Shown: in pieces, positions 1-5,747 of the stretch
Position numbering within the stretch: the first letter of the stretch is position 1
Layout of the letters: each line of letters opens with the position of its first letter
From: Piscirickettsiaceae bacterium
GTDB taxonomy: Bacteria > Pseudomonadota > Gammaproteobacteria > Nitrosococcales > Methylophagaceae
NCBI GenBank assembly: GCA_018646825.1
Contig: JABGUA010000191.1
Span: 1 to 5,747 of the forward strand
Length of the DNA stretch: 5,747 bases
Direction of reading: 5' to 3'
Position numbers and translations under genes: made by a program
Notes under the pieces: generated by a model
Told to the model about the DNA's origin: nothing
The model's input: only the letters and a program-made list of their open reading frames with translations
The model's database searches: none

Positions 1-259
1 AAGCTGCATCACCCTGGCTGTCACCAGCCCTTCCAGCGACTTTTTCTAACTCATCCATAAATCGAACACGATTATAAAGACCGGTTAGGAAGTCATGATC
101 TCGTAGTAATTGAAGCTGATCTGAGTCAACTTCTTCATGTTTATTTTCATCACGTGCAACCACTTGCGTACAATTTTCCCCTTCGACCTCGGCATGACTA
201 AACTCAATCTCCGCTTTGAAGACACTGCCATTATCTCTCACCCCCTTGGAAAGAGACAT
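1..259 (-). CDS. Out-of-frame continuation of the FimX-like gene: end of PAS and start of GGDEF, cut by window edge
   Basis: This frame is open from an ATG at 259 to the left edge (about 86 codons). I read it as the continuation of the fimX-like gene rather than a separate gene. From about 244 it reads GVRDNGSVFKAEIEFSHAEV and then GENCTQVVARD, which are the last strands of a PAS domain. A charged linker follows, then LLRDHDFLTGLYNRVRFMDE at about 112-53, the typical opening of a GGDEF domain (the DxLTGLYNR part lies at 68-94). The catalytic loop of the GGDEF domain and any EAL domain lie beyond the window, so it cannot be judged whether they are active or degenerate as in FimX. The ATG at 259 has no clear ribosome-binding site and lies inside the PAS fold, so independent translation is doubtful. 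The frame stays open upstream to about 335, but the translation there is not PAS-like. Confidence 0.7.
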   Translation of the reverse strand, partial: MSLSKGVRDNGSVFKAEIEFSHAEVEGENCTQVVARDENKHEEVDSDQLQLLRDHDFLTGLYNRVRFMDELEKVAGRAGDSQGDAA

Positions 260-908
260 GGACGGGTTCTGATTCAACTTGTTCTGAAAACTGTCTAAAA
301 ATACTTTTGAATGTGTTTTGATCATCGGCTGCGATTAAATCAAGAATCGGCAAACCATCAATATCTTCTGCTTCTTCGTAGCCAAATAAATCGAGGTAAG
401 CACTGTTGACATAAATATGCATTCCTTCATGCATATAGGCAACGGCATCTTTAGAGCTTTCTAACAATAAACGCGACCGCTTTTCACTTTCCCTTAATGC
501 ACGCTCATTTCTTCTTGCAGAGCGGCGATTGAATAAGTTTTTAAGCTCACGTTGTACTGAAAACTGAAGACGTTTACTATCGCTAGCTTGGATAATATCT
601 TGCACATCTAAATCATAGAGTTCTTCAGTATCATCTTGGCCTGAAGTTAAAACAATACAAGGTAAATCACGGCCTAAGCGATGAATAAAATTAAGTAATT
701 CGCGCGGCGGCACACTTGTCAAAGCAGCACGACATATTAATAAGTCCCACGTTTGTTGCGTCAAGGCTTGTTCGATGCCGTTTAAGGTGTCTTCTCTTGA
801 AGCGCGCACAGCATGACCCGCACTGCGTAACGTATTTGTCACTTTATCGGCTTCTGTCAAAGAATCATCTACCAGTAACAGTCTTAACATACCATCAGAT
901 CTCGCCAC
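231..908 (-). CDS. fimX: FimX-like REC-PAS protein, N-terminal part, ended early by a frameshift
   Basis: This is the N-terminal part of a c-di-GMP signalling protein that resembles, from memory, Pseudomonas aeruginosa FimX (REC-PAS-GGDEF-EAL, a c-di-GMP effector for type IV pilus assembly and twitching). Residues 9-125 form a receiver-like domain with the acidic pair D14-D15 and T88, but the usual phospho-acceptor position holds R60 after WDLLIC, and the usual beta-5 lysine is absent, so it is probably not phosphorylated. A charged helical linker (125-145) leads into a PAS domain (from about 143) with LLLESSKDAVAYMHEGMHIY and LFGYEEAEDIDG. The frame stops after residue 225 in mid-PAS, although the PAS and a GGDEF domain continue in the +1 frame. 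The GTG start directly follows the plsC stop and has an AAGGAAA site 9 nt upstream. An ATG at 890 is an alternative start with a weaker site. The family assignment is good; the exact orthology is less certain. Confidence 0.8.
   Translation of the reverse strand: MARSDGMLRLLLVDDSLTEADKVTNTLRSAGHAVRASREDTLNGIEQALTQQTWDLLICRAALTSVPPRELLNFIHRLGRDLPCIVLTSGQDDTEELYDLDVQDIIQASDSKRLQFSVQRELKNLFNRRSARRNERALRESEKRSRLLLESSKDAVAYMHEGMHIYVNSAYLDLFGYEEAEDIDGLPILDLIAADDQNTFKSIFRQFSEQVESEPVHVSFQGGER
241..245 (-). other. Likely frameshift site: run of five G in the FimX-like gene
   Basis: On the minus strand the run reads CAA GGGGG TGAGAGATAATGG. With five G the frame reads QGGER and stops at TAA (233-231). 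With four G it reads QGVRDNGS and continues through the PAS domain into GGDEF. Domain content switches frame exactly here, so a one-base insertion in this run is the simplest explanation. A run of five is short for phase variation. Confidence 0.7.
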
Positions 909-1661
909 TTATTTCTTTCCTTTCTCAACGGGTGCTATGTCGGGCTGTTTACCTTCTAATTGTGTCATCTGGCCTTCCATCCACTGATAAACGCGTTTAT
1001 TTATGTCTGACGCTTTTTTGGTTTTCTCATCTATCGTTATCTTATCGCCTATCACCAATTTAATCACATTTGGGTATTTTAGAAAGCCATGTCTCGGCCA
1101 AGCTTTTCCACCATCATGAGCAACAGGTATAACAGGATAGCCCGTTTCTGCGGCTAAAAATGCGCCCCCCATGCCAAATTTTCCAATTTGGCCTGTTGGA
1201 ATACGTGTTCCTTCTGGGAAAATGACAACCCATGCCCCTGAACTTAATCTTGCGCGCCCTTGCTCAATAACCTGATTTAATGCTTTCCGTCCAGCACCTC
1301 GGTCAATCGCAATTGGATTCAAGGAGGCTAAGCCCCAACCGAAGAACGGTGTCCACAATAATTCCCGTTTTAATACCCAGACTTGTGGTGGAAATATCGC
1401 CTGTAACGCTAAGGTTTCCCATGTTGATTGGTGTTTAGCCATGATAATACAAGGCTCATCTGGTATTTTTTCTACACCTTCCACTTCATATCGAATCCCA
1501 CAGATAATTTTCAGTAACCATAAATTTAATACAGCCCATTGGCTCACAATTTTATAACGCCATTTAAATGGCAAAGGCCAAACAAGCACGCTAATAATAG
1601 AAAAAATAATGGCCGTTAAAACATGTAACGTTGTGAATAATAAAGAACGGACAAACAACAT
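909..1661 (-). CDS. plsC: 1-acyl-sn-glycerol-3-phosphate acyltransferase (PlsC family)
   Basis: A 250-residue inner-membrane acyltransferase of the PlsC/LPLAT family. Its expected reaction is transfer of an acyl chain to lysophosphatidic acid, giving phosphatidic acid for phospholipid synthesis. The N-terminus has a hydrophobic membrane segment (about 5-30) and a second hydrophobic stretch near 43-55. The family motifs appear in order: HQSTWE (77-82, an HX4E form of the catalytic HX4D), NPIAIDR (115-121), FPEGTR (148-153) and VIPVA (177-181). The C-terminal tail is charged and Lys-rich. The ATG start overlaps the gmhB stop by one base (TAATG) with GAGG 10 nt upstream, which suggests coupled translation. 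As I recall, P. aeruginosa has the same neighbour order (glyQ, glyS, gmhB, plsC-type gene), where the enzyme is called LptA. The acyltransferase family is clear. Which lysophospholipid it prefers, and whether it is the cell's main PlsC, cannot be told from sequence. Confidence 0.9.
   Translation of the reverse strand: MLFVRSLLFTTLHVLTAIIFSIISVLVWPLPFKWRYKIVSQWAVLNLWLLKIICGIRYEVEGVEKIPDEPCIIMAKHQSTWETLALQAIFPPQVWVLKRELLWTPFFGWGLASLNPIAIDRGAGRKALNQVIEQGRARLSSGAWVVIFPEGTRIPTGQIGKFGMGGAFLAAETGYPVIPVAHDGGKAWPRHGFLKYPNVIKLVIGDKITIDEKTKKASDINKRVYQWMEGQMTQLEGKQPDIAPVEKGKK
918..922 (-). promoter_or_regulatory. Ribosome binding site supporting the GTG start of the FimX-like gene
   Basis: AAGGA on the minus strand, within GAGAAAGGAAAGAAATAAGTG, lies 9 nt before the GTG at 908 and inside the last codons of plsC. 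It favours GTG 908 over ATG 890, whose upstream sequence shows only a weak GAGA. Its position suggests translation coupled to plsC. Confidence 0.5.
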
Positions 1662-2203
1662 TAATATGTCGCCTCTAATAGCGCATCAACCGCTGCAGCC
1701 AAATTTTCATACACAGGAATATCTTTTGGTAATTTAGGATCTTTTAATGTCCGCTCGCCCTTGCCTGTTTTGACTAGAATTGGTTTCGCACCAACTGACT
1801 GTGCTGCTTGTATATCTCGCAGGGAGTCACCTATTGCAGGTACATTTCTTAAATCAATGCGGAGACGGTGTGCTAATTCATTGAATGCACCATCAAGTGG
1901 CTTTCGACAGTCACAACCATCATCTGGGCCATGCGGGCAATATAAGATCGCTTCTAATTTACCGCCGACTTGCGAGACCATGCGGCGCATTTTGCTATGG
2001 ATTCGACTTAATGTATCAACATCCAATAGGCCTCTTGCAATACCAGACTGATTGGTGATCACAACAATACGGTAGCCGGCATAGCTCAGCTTAGCTATCG
2101 CTTCTAGGCTACCTTCGATAGGCTCCCACTCGGCCGGTGTTTTAATAAAGTCATCTGAATCATGATTAATGACACCATCTCGATCTAGAATTATCAGTGA
2201 CAC
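1661..2203 (-). CDS. gmhB: D-glycero-beta-D-manno-heptose 1,7-bisphosphate 7-phosphatase
   Basis: A 180-residue cytoplasmic HAD-family phosphatase of the ADP-heptose pathway. It removes the 7-phosphate from heptose 1,7-bisphosphate before nucleotide activation by HldE, supplying LPS inner-core heptose. HAD motif I is DRDG (7-10, nucleophile D7 and acid/base D9), motif II is TNQSG (50-54), and motif III includes K101 and GDSLRD (125-130). The zinc-binding loop of GmhB is present as CPH (89-91) and CDC (97-99), followed by RKP. This loop separates GmhB from HisB-type histidinol phosphatases, though it is a little shorter than I recall from E. coli. Length matches the family (E. coli about 191). 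The start is GTG with a strong GGAGG 6 nt upstream. The gene follows glyS after a 78-bp gap with no terminator visible, and its stop overlaps the plsC start. Confidence 0.94.
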   Translation of the reverse strand: MSLIILDRDGVINHDSDDFIKTPAEWEPIEGSLEAIAKLSYAGYRIVVITNQSGIARGLLDVDTLSRIHSKMRRMVSQVGGKLEAILYCPHGPDDGCDCRKPLDGAFNELAHRLRIDLRNVPAIGDSLRDIQAAQSVGAKPILVKTGKGERTLKDPKLPKDIPVYENLAAAVDALLEATY

Positions 2204-2209
2204 ACTCTT

Positions 2210-2214
2210 CCTCC
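2210..2214 (-). promoter_or_regulatory. Strong ribosome binding site for gmhB
   Basis: A perfect GGAGG on the minus strand lies 6 nt before the GTG at 2203 and fixes this as the gmhB start. It is the strongest Shine-Dalgarno site in the window. It sits in the 78-bp glyS-gmhB gap, which holds no clear hairpin-plus-T-run terminator and no convincing promoter. The short direct repeat TTGG there (TTTGGTATTGGCT) has no obvious role. Confidence 0.65.
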
Positions 2215-2281
2215 AAATCCTTATTCGTTATGCCCAGCCAATACCAAAGCCACTCTATTTATTTAACTGTGATTTCACTCT

Positions 2282-4360
2282 CTAGGCCTGTAAGACCGAT
2301 ATATCAGCAATTTGTATAAATAAAGCACGGGTTTGGTTTAATAACGCCAAGCGGTTTTTTCGAACAGCTTCATCTTCTGCCATTACCATCACTTGATCAA
2401 AAAAAGCATCAACTGTGTCACGCATACCGGCCAATTCAGTTAAAACACCCGCATAGTTTGATTCGGCCAATAATGGTGCAACGATGGTTTGTACAGATTG
2501 TACCTTATCAGCTAGGGCTTGTTCTGTTAGCTCAGTCAGTAAGTTTCCATCGATGACAGCCCGGCTCTGTTCTGCATCATTTTTTCGTAAAATATTGCCT
2601 ATTCTCTTATTGGCAGCAGCTAATGCTTGTGCTTGTTCCAGCTGACGGAAATCTGCAACAGCAGCTAGCCTATCCATAAAATCAACAGGCTTGGTGGGTT
2701 TTATCGCTAATACGGCTTCAAAGACATCAGCTTGATAACCTTGTTCCTGAGCATAGCCTCGCAAGCGATCAAAAAGGTATTGCATGACCTCTACGGTACA
2801 GTTTTTCACTGTCGCTATTTCACCTAAACGTTCTACTGTTGATGTGAGTAATACGTCAAGATCTAAGTCCAATTTGTTTTCAATAATGATTCTAAGTACG
2901 CCCAACGCCGCACGCCGTAATGCAAAGGGATCTTTAACACCAGTTGGCGGTTGACCAATACCAAATAAACCAACGAGTGTATCGAGCTTTTCAGCTAAAC
3001 TCAGTGCTTGGCCTGTTTTTGTCCGTGGTAATTTATCACCGGCAAAACGGGGTAAATATTGTTCATCTAGTGCCTCACATACGTCATCATGCTCACCATC
3101 TAAACGTGCATAATAGCGGCCCATAATGCCCTGTAGATCAGGAAACTCGCCGACCATTTCTGTTACCAAATCGCATTTGGCCAAGATGGCAGCACGTTGC
3201 GCTAATTCGGCATCCCCTCCGATTTGGTTGGCAATCTTCGCTGCCAAATCAGCAACACGCTGCGACTTATCATAGACAGTGCCAAGCTTATTTTGGAACA
3301 CAATGGTTTTAAGTTGTTGCTGTAAATCCGCTAATGGGCGTTTACGATCGGTTTCCCAGAAGAATGCCGCATCACTTAAGCGAGGCAGGATAACCCGCTC
3401 ATTACCCGCTATGACTTGGGCTGGATCTTTACTTTCTATGTTACAGATAGTGATAAAGTAGGGTAATAAAGTATTATCTTCATCTCTGACAGCAAAGTAT
3501 TTTTGATGTTCTTCCATTGAAGAGATTAATGCTTCTGCTGGTAACTCTAGAAAACGCCGGTCGTATTCGCCTGACAAGGCAACAGGCCACTCAACCAAGC
3601 CAGTGACCTCATCCAATAATCCTTGATTAATGACGGCTTTGCCGCCTAATTTCTCGCCTAAGCCCTCGACTTGCTGATGGATAGCTTGTTGTCTTACCGC
3701 CATATCAACCATGACATACCCTTGCTCAAGCAACTGATTGACGTAAGTTTTGGCTGACGTAATCGTAATTGGTTCTGGGTGATGAAAACGATGACCTCGG
3801 CTTGTTCTCCCTGATGATATTCCCAATAGTTCAAGCGGAATGACATCATCACCAAATAATAAAATCAACCAATGTACGGGTCTCACGAACTCGCCGGGCA
3901 AATTTCCCCAACGCATTCGTTTCGGGATCGGCAATGCCGCCAGCGATTTTTGTAGAATATCGCCGATGAGATCCTTTGTTTCAGCTCCTTTTTGTTGCTG
4001 CTTAAATACTAACCAAGCCCCTTTATCAGTTTCTAAGGTTCCTAAAGCGCTTACTTCAACGCCACAAGAGCGAGCAAAGCCTTGTACTGCTTTGGTTGGC
4101 TGACCTTCACTATCAAAAGCTGCTGATACCGCAGGACCACGGCGCTCAATTAAGCGATCTTGTTGACGTGTTTCTAGAGACTCTATTACCACGGCTAATC
4201 GTCTTGGTGCAGCATATGCGTGAATTTTATCAAAATCTAATTCAGCTTCTTTTAGCCCTTTTTTAATCCCCGCTTCAAAGGCATTGATTAATTTTGATAA
4301 CGCCTTGGGTGGTAGTTCTTCTGTTCCTAATTCAATCAATAAATCACGTGTTTCACTCAT
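2282..4360 (-). CDS. glyS: Glycine--tRNA ligase beta subunit
   Basis: The 692-residue beta subunit of the alpha2beta2 bacterial glycyl-tRNA synthetase, close to E. coli GlyS (689). The beta subunit binds tRNA-Gly, while glycine and ATP chemistry lies in GlyQ. The protein looks complete, with family blocks in order: IELGTEELPPKAL (9-21), APRRLAV (51-57), RMRWG (148-152) with FVRPVHW (158-164), GHRFHHP (189-195), LPAEALISSMEEHQKYFAV (273-291), NERVILPRLSDAAFFWETD (320-338), the HD-like helical region with YLPRFAGDKLP (435-445), and LAEKLDTLVGLFGIGQPP (455-472) with KDPFALRRAALG (476-487). The C-terminal DALR-type anticodon-binding region includes FFDQVMVMAED (653-663) and RLALL (670-674). The ATG overlaps the glyQ stop as ATGA and has AAGGAGA 7 nt upstream, so translation of the two subunits is probably coupled. 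The stop is TAG. No frameshift or missing block was seen. Confidence 0.98.
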   Translation of the reverse strand: MSETRDLLIELGTEELPPKALSKLINAFEAGIKKGLKEAELDFDKIHAYAAPRRLAVVIESLETRQQDRLIERRGPAVSAAFDSEGQPTKAVQGFARSCGVEVSALGTLETDKGAWLVFKQQQKGAETKDLIGDILQKSLAALPIPKRMRWGNLPGEFVRPVHWLILLFGDDVIPLELLGISSGRTSRGHRFHHPEPITITSAKTYVNQLLEQGYVMVDMAVRQQAIHQQVEGLGEKLGGKAVINQGLLDEVTGLVEWPVALSGEYDRRFLELPAEALISSMEEHQKYFAVRDEDNTLLPYFITICNIESKDPAQVIAGNERVILPRLSDAAFFWETDRKRPLADLQQQLKTIVFQNKLGTVYDKSQRVADLAAKIANQIGGDAELAQRAAILAKCDLVTEMVGEFPDLQGIMGRYYARLDGEHDDVCEALDEQYLPRFAGDKLPRTKTGQALSLAEKLDTLVGLFGIGQPPTGVKDPFALRRAALGVLRIIIENKLDLDLDVLLTSTVERLGEIATVKNCTVEVMQYLFDRLRGYAQEQGYQADVFEAVLAIKPTKPVDFMDRLAAVADFRQLEQAQALAAANKRIGNILRKNDAEQSRAVIDGNLLTELTEQALADKVQSVQTIVAPLLAESNYAGVLTELAGMRDTVDAFFDQVMVMAEDEAVRKNRLALLNQTRALFIQIADISVLQA

Positions 4361-5295
4361 GATTGGCTCTCCTTATCTTGAGTGCCTAACATCGGAAAAC
4401 CGAGCGATTCCCGACGATCGTAATAGGCTTGTGCAACAGCGCGCGCTAATGTTCTTACACGCAAGATAAAGCGTTGTCTCTCTGTCACTGAAATGGCTTT
4501 CCGTGCATCGAGTAAATTGAAGGTATGTGATGCTTTTAAAACAAGTTCGTAAGCAGGTAATGGTAACCCTGCTTCAATCATTTTTGCGCTTTCACGTTCG
4601 CAGGTATCAAAGGTCGTAAACAGGCTTTCAACATGAGCATGATCAAAATTGTATTCTGACATTTCAACTTCATTTTGTAGGAACACATCGCCATAGGTGA
4701 CTTTACCCATTGGGCCATCTGACCAGACTAAATCGTAAACACTGCTGACACCTTGTAAATACATCGCAATGCGTTCGAGGCCATATGTAATTTCGCCCGT
4801 GACAGGCCGACATTCTAGACCACCTACTTGCTGAAAGTAGGTAAATTGCGTCACTTCCATTCCATTGAGCCATATTTCCCAGCCTAGGCCCCATGCGCCC
4901 AATGTAGGTGATTCCCAGTTATCTTCGACGAATCTAACATCATGAATTGCGGTATCGATGCCTAACATCTTGAGCGACTCAAGATACAATTCTTGGATAT
5001 TAGCGGGTGATGGTTTAAGTACCACTTGAAACTGATAATAATGTTGCAACCGATTGGGGTTTTCGCCATAACGACCATCGGTCGGACGACGCGAAGGCTG
5101 CACATAGGCGGCGCTCCATGGTTCGGGCCCAATGGCTCTCAAGAATGTTGCTGGGTGAAATGTGCCCGCGCCCACTTCCATATCATAAGGCTGTAGCAAG
5201 ACACAGCCTTGTTCTGCCCAATACTGTTGCAGCCTTAATATTAGCTCTTGGAATGTCTTTGGCGTTTCTGCCACGGTTGTCGCGCTGGTCGTCAT
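4357..5295 (-). CDS. glyQ: Glycine--tRNA ligase alpha subunit
   Basis: The 312-residue class II catalytic alpha subunit of glycyl-tRNA synthetase (E. coli GlyQ 303), which activates glycine with ATP in the cytoplasm and acts with GlyS. The protein is highly conserved along its length: MEVGAGTFHP (39-48), class II motif 2 VQPSRRPTDGRYGENPNRLQ (65-84) with the ATP-contacting arginine(s), VRFVEDNWESPTLGAWGLGW (120-139), NGMEVTQFTYFQQVGGLEC (144-162), and motif 3 GEITYGLERIAMY (167-179). The C-terminal FNLLDARKAISVTERQRFIL (259-278) is also typical. The ATG at 5295 gives about 9 more N-terminal residues than E. coli, and no good Shine-Dalgarno lies before it (TTTTTAACTA). In-frame GTG at codon 8 is a possible but unsupported alternative. 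It is probably the first gene of the operon, with a TATAAT promoter element 38 bases upstream. Overlap with glyS keeps the subunits balanced. Confidence 0.98.
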   Translation of the reverse strand: MTTSATTVAETPKTFQELILRLQQYWAEQGCVLLQPYDMEVGAGTFHPATFLRAIGPEPWSAAYVQPSRRPTDGRYGENPNRLQHYYQFQVVLKPSPANIQELYLESLKMLGIDTAIHDVRFVEDNWESPTLGAWGLGWEIWLNGMEVTQFTYFQQVGGLECRPVTGEITYGLERIAMYLQGVSSVYDLVWSDGPMGKVTYGDVFLQNEVEMSEYNFDHAHVESLFTTFDTCERESAKMIEAGLPLPAYELVLKASHTFNLLDARKAISVTERQRFILRVRTLARAVAQAYYDRRESLGFPMLGTQDKESQS

Positions 5296-5332
5296 TAGTT
5301 AAAAATCACAGTCTATAAATCAAAACGCTCTG

Positions 5333-5338
5333 ATTATA
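5333..5338 (-). promoter_or_regulatory. Probable -10 box of the glyQ operon promoter
   Basis: A perfect TATAAT on the minus strand (CGCTATAATCAG) lies 37-43 bases upstream of the glyQ ATG, implying a short leader of roughly 30 nt. The matching -35 position at 17-bp spacing (about 5356-5361) reads GGGCAT, which is poor, and there is no extended TG. The promoter may therefore be weak or need an activator. No T-box or other leader structure fits in so short a leader. Confidence 0.5.
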
Positions 5339-5347
5339 GCGAAGTTC

Positions 5348-5371
5348 GGCTTGCTATGCCCGTACCAAGCC
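5348..5371. repeat. Short inverted repeat upstream of glyQ
   Basis: GGCTTG (5348-5353) and CAAGCC (5366-5371) form perfect 6-bp arms around a 12-base centre. The repeat spans the expected -35 region of the glyQ promoter, so it could be a protein-binding site. A 6-bp pair can occur by chance, and no T-run follows that would make it a terminator. Confidence 0.3.
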
Positions 5372-5410
5372 ATGAATAGCACACGAATAATGGCATTTTC
5401 ACTAAACCAG

Positions 5411-5439
5411 ATCAGTCAAAAATGAATTTCAGGTAGAAT
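5411..5439 (+). promoter_or_regulatory. Possible gshB promoter
   Basis: TAGAAT at 5434-5439 is a fair -10 box 32 bases before the gshB ATG. The 17-bp-spaced -35 position (ATCAGT, 5411-5416) is a poor match. It is proposed because gshB is the first gene on its strand here and must have a promoter in this intergenic region. Confidence 0.3.
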
Positions 5440-5471
5440 CTGTCCATATTCCTCAAACTCTGAAGGCAAAT

Positions 5472-5747
5472 ATGGTGCAAATTCAACTTGGCATCGTGAT
5501 GGATCCGATTTCAGCGATCACGATTAAAAAAGACAGTAGCTTTGCGATGTTACTGGCCGCTCAAGCGAAAGGTTGGCCGCTGTTTTATATGGAACAAAGT
5601 GATTTGTTTTTGGCTCAAGGCATCGCCTCTGCCACCGTTAAGCCATTACAGGTTTTTGAAGATGCCCAAAACTGGTATGCGCTTGGTGAGGCACGCACAA
5701 TCGCACTGAGCGAACTCGATGTGATATTAATGCGCAAAGATCCGCCG
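5472..5747 (+). CDS. gshB: Glutathione synthetase, N-terminal part (cut by window edge)
   Basis: The first 92 codons of glutathione synthetase, the ATP-grasp enzyme that joins gamma-glutamylcysteine and glycine to make glutathione in the cytoplasm. The visible part is the N-terminal substrate-binding domain, with the family blocks LGIVMDPISAITIKKDSSFA (residues 6-25), AMLLAAQAKGWPLFYMEQSD (25-44) and ELDVILMRKDPP (81-92) at the right edge, matching what I recall of E. coli GshB (about 315 residues). The ATP-grasp domain lies outside the window. The start is ATG with GAAGG ending 5 nt upstream. The gene diverges from glyQ across a 176-bp intergenic region. No frame break is seen in the visible part. 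Confidence 0.96.
   Translation, partial: MVQIQLGIVMDPISAITIKKDSSFAMLLAAQAKGWPLFYMEQSDLFLAQGIASATVKPLQVFEDAQNWYALGEARTIALSELDVILMRKDPP

Noticed and set aside
716..1063. Plus-strand open frame of 115 codons across the plsC/fimX-like junction
   Set aside because: It lies antisense to two well-supported genes and its translation has no recognisable domain; it is hydrophobic and Leu/Ser-rich as expected from a reverse-strand shadow.
2204..2281. Possible terminator or promoter between glyS and gmhB
   Set aside because: No stable hairpin with a T run is visible, and TTGGTA followed 17 bases later by ATAAGG is too weak a promoter match. Only the gmhB ribosome site is supported.
4703..4894. Minus-strand 63-codon open frame in another frame within glyQ
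   Set aside because: It is wholly inside the highly conserved glyQ coding sequence and has no family features.
5118..5318. Plus-strand 66-codon open frame antisense to the start of glyQ and its leader
   Set aside because: It covers the glyQ start region, shows no known motif, and reads as a shadow of conserved glyQ codons.
5348..5371. Inverted repeat considered as a rho-independent terminator
   Set aside because: The stem is only 6 bp with a 12-base loop, no T run follows on either strand, and it lies between divergent genes where no terminator is expected.

Overview
The window looks like ordinary chromosome of a gammaproteobacterium with moderate GC. The glycyl-tRNA synthetase is the two-subunit (alpha2beta2) type, and the glutathione synthetase and the FimX-like protein are gammaproteobacterial in character. 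The genus cannot be fixed from sequence alone. A marine methylotroph or hydrocarbon degrader of the Methylophaga/Cycloclasticus kind is a guess based on base composition and gene content.

Layout. Five genes or gene parts lie on the minus strand, transcribed right to left in the order glyQ, glyS, gmhB, plsC and a FimX-like c-di-GMP signalling gene that runs off the left edge. The junctions are tight: glyQ/glyS overlap as ATGA, gmhB/plsC overlap as TAATG, and the plsC stop is followed directly by the GTG start of the fimX-like gene. Only the 78-bp glyS-gmhB gap leaves room for a separate signal, and I see no terminator there, so one operon is likely. A 176-bp divergent intergenic region (5296-5471) separates glyQ from gshB, which is on the plus strand and is cut by the right edge. 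No stretch longer than 300 bases lacks a gene.

Function. glyQ and glyS make the two subunits of glycyl-tRNA synthetase. gmhB makes an ADP-heptose (LPS core) pathway phosphatase. plsC makes the acyltransferase that forms phosphatidic acid. The fimX-like gene encodes a REC-PAS-GGDEF(-EAL) type protein of the family that controls type IV pili. The operon therefore joins translation capacity to envelope synthesis and possibly surface motility. gshB makes glutathione and is transcribed away from it.

The most notable observation is a one-base frameshift in the fimX-like gene. The reading frame stops at 231 inside the PAS domain, but the rest of the PAS domain and the start of a GGDEF domain continue without a stop in the +1 frame to the left edge. 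A five-G run at 241-245 is the likely site, because removing one G restores a continuous protein. It could be a sequencing or assembly error, a real mutation or, less likely, a regulated slip. I found no mobile element, CRISPR array, RNA gene or clearly new system here.
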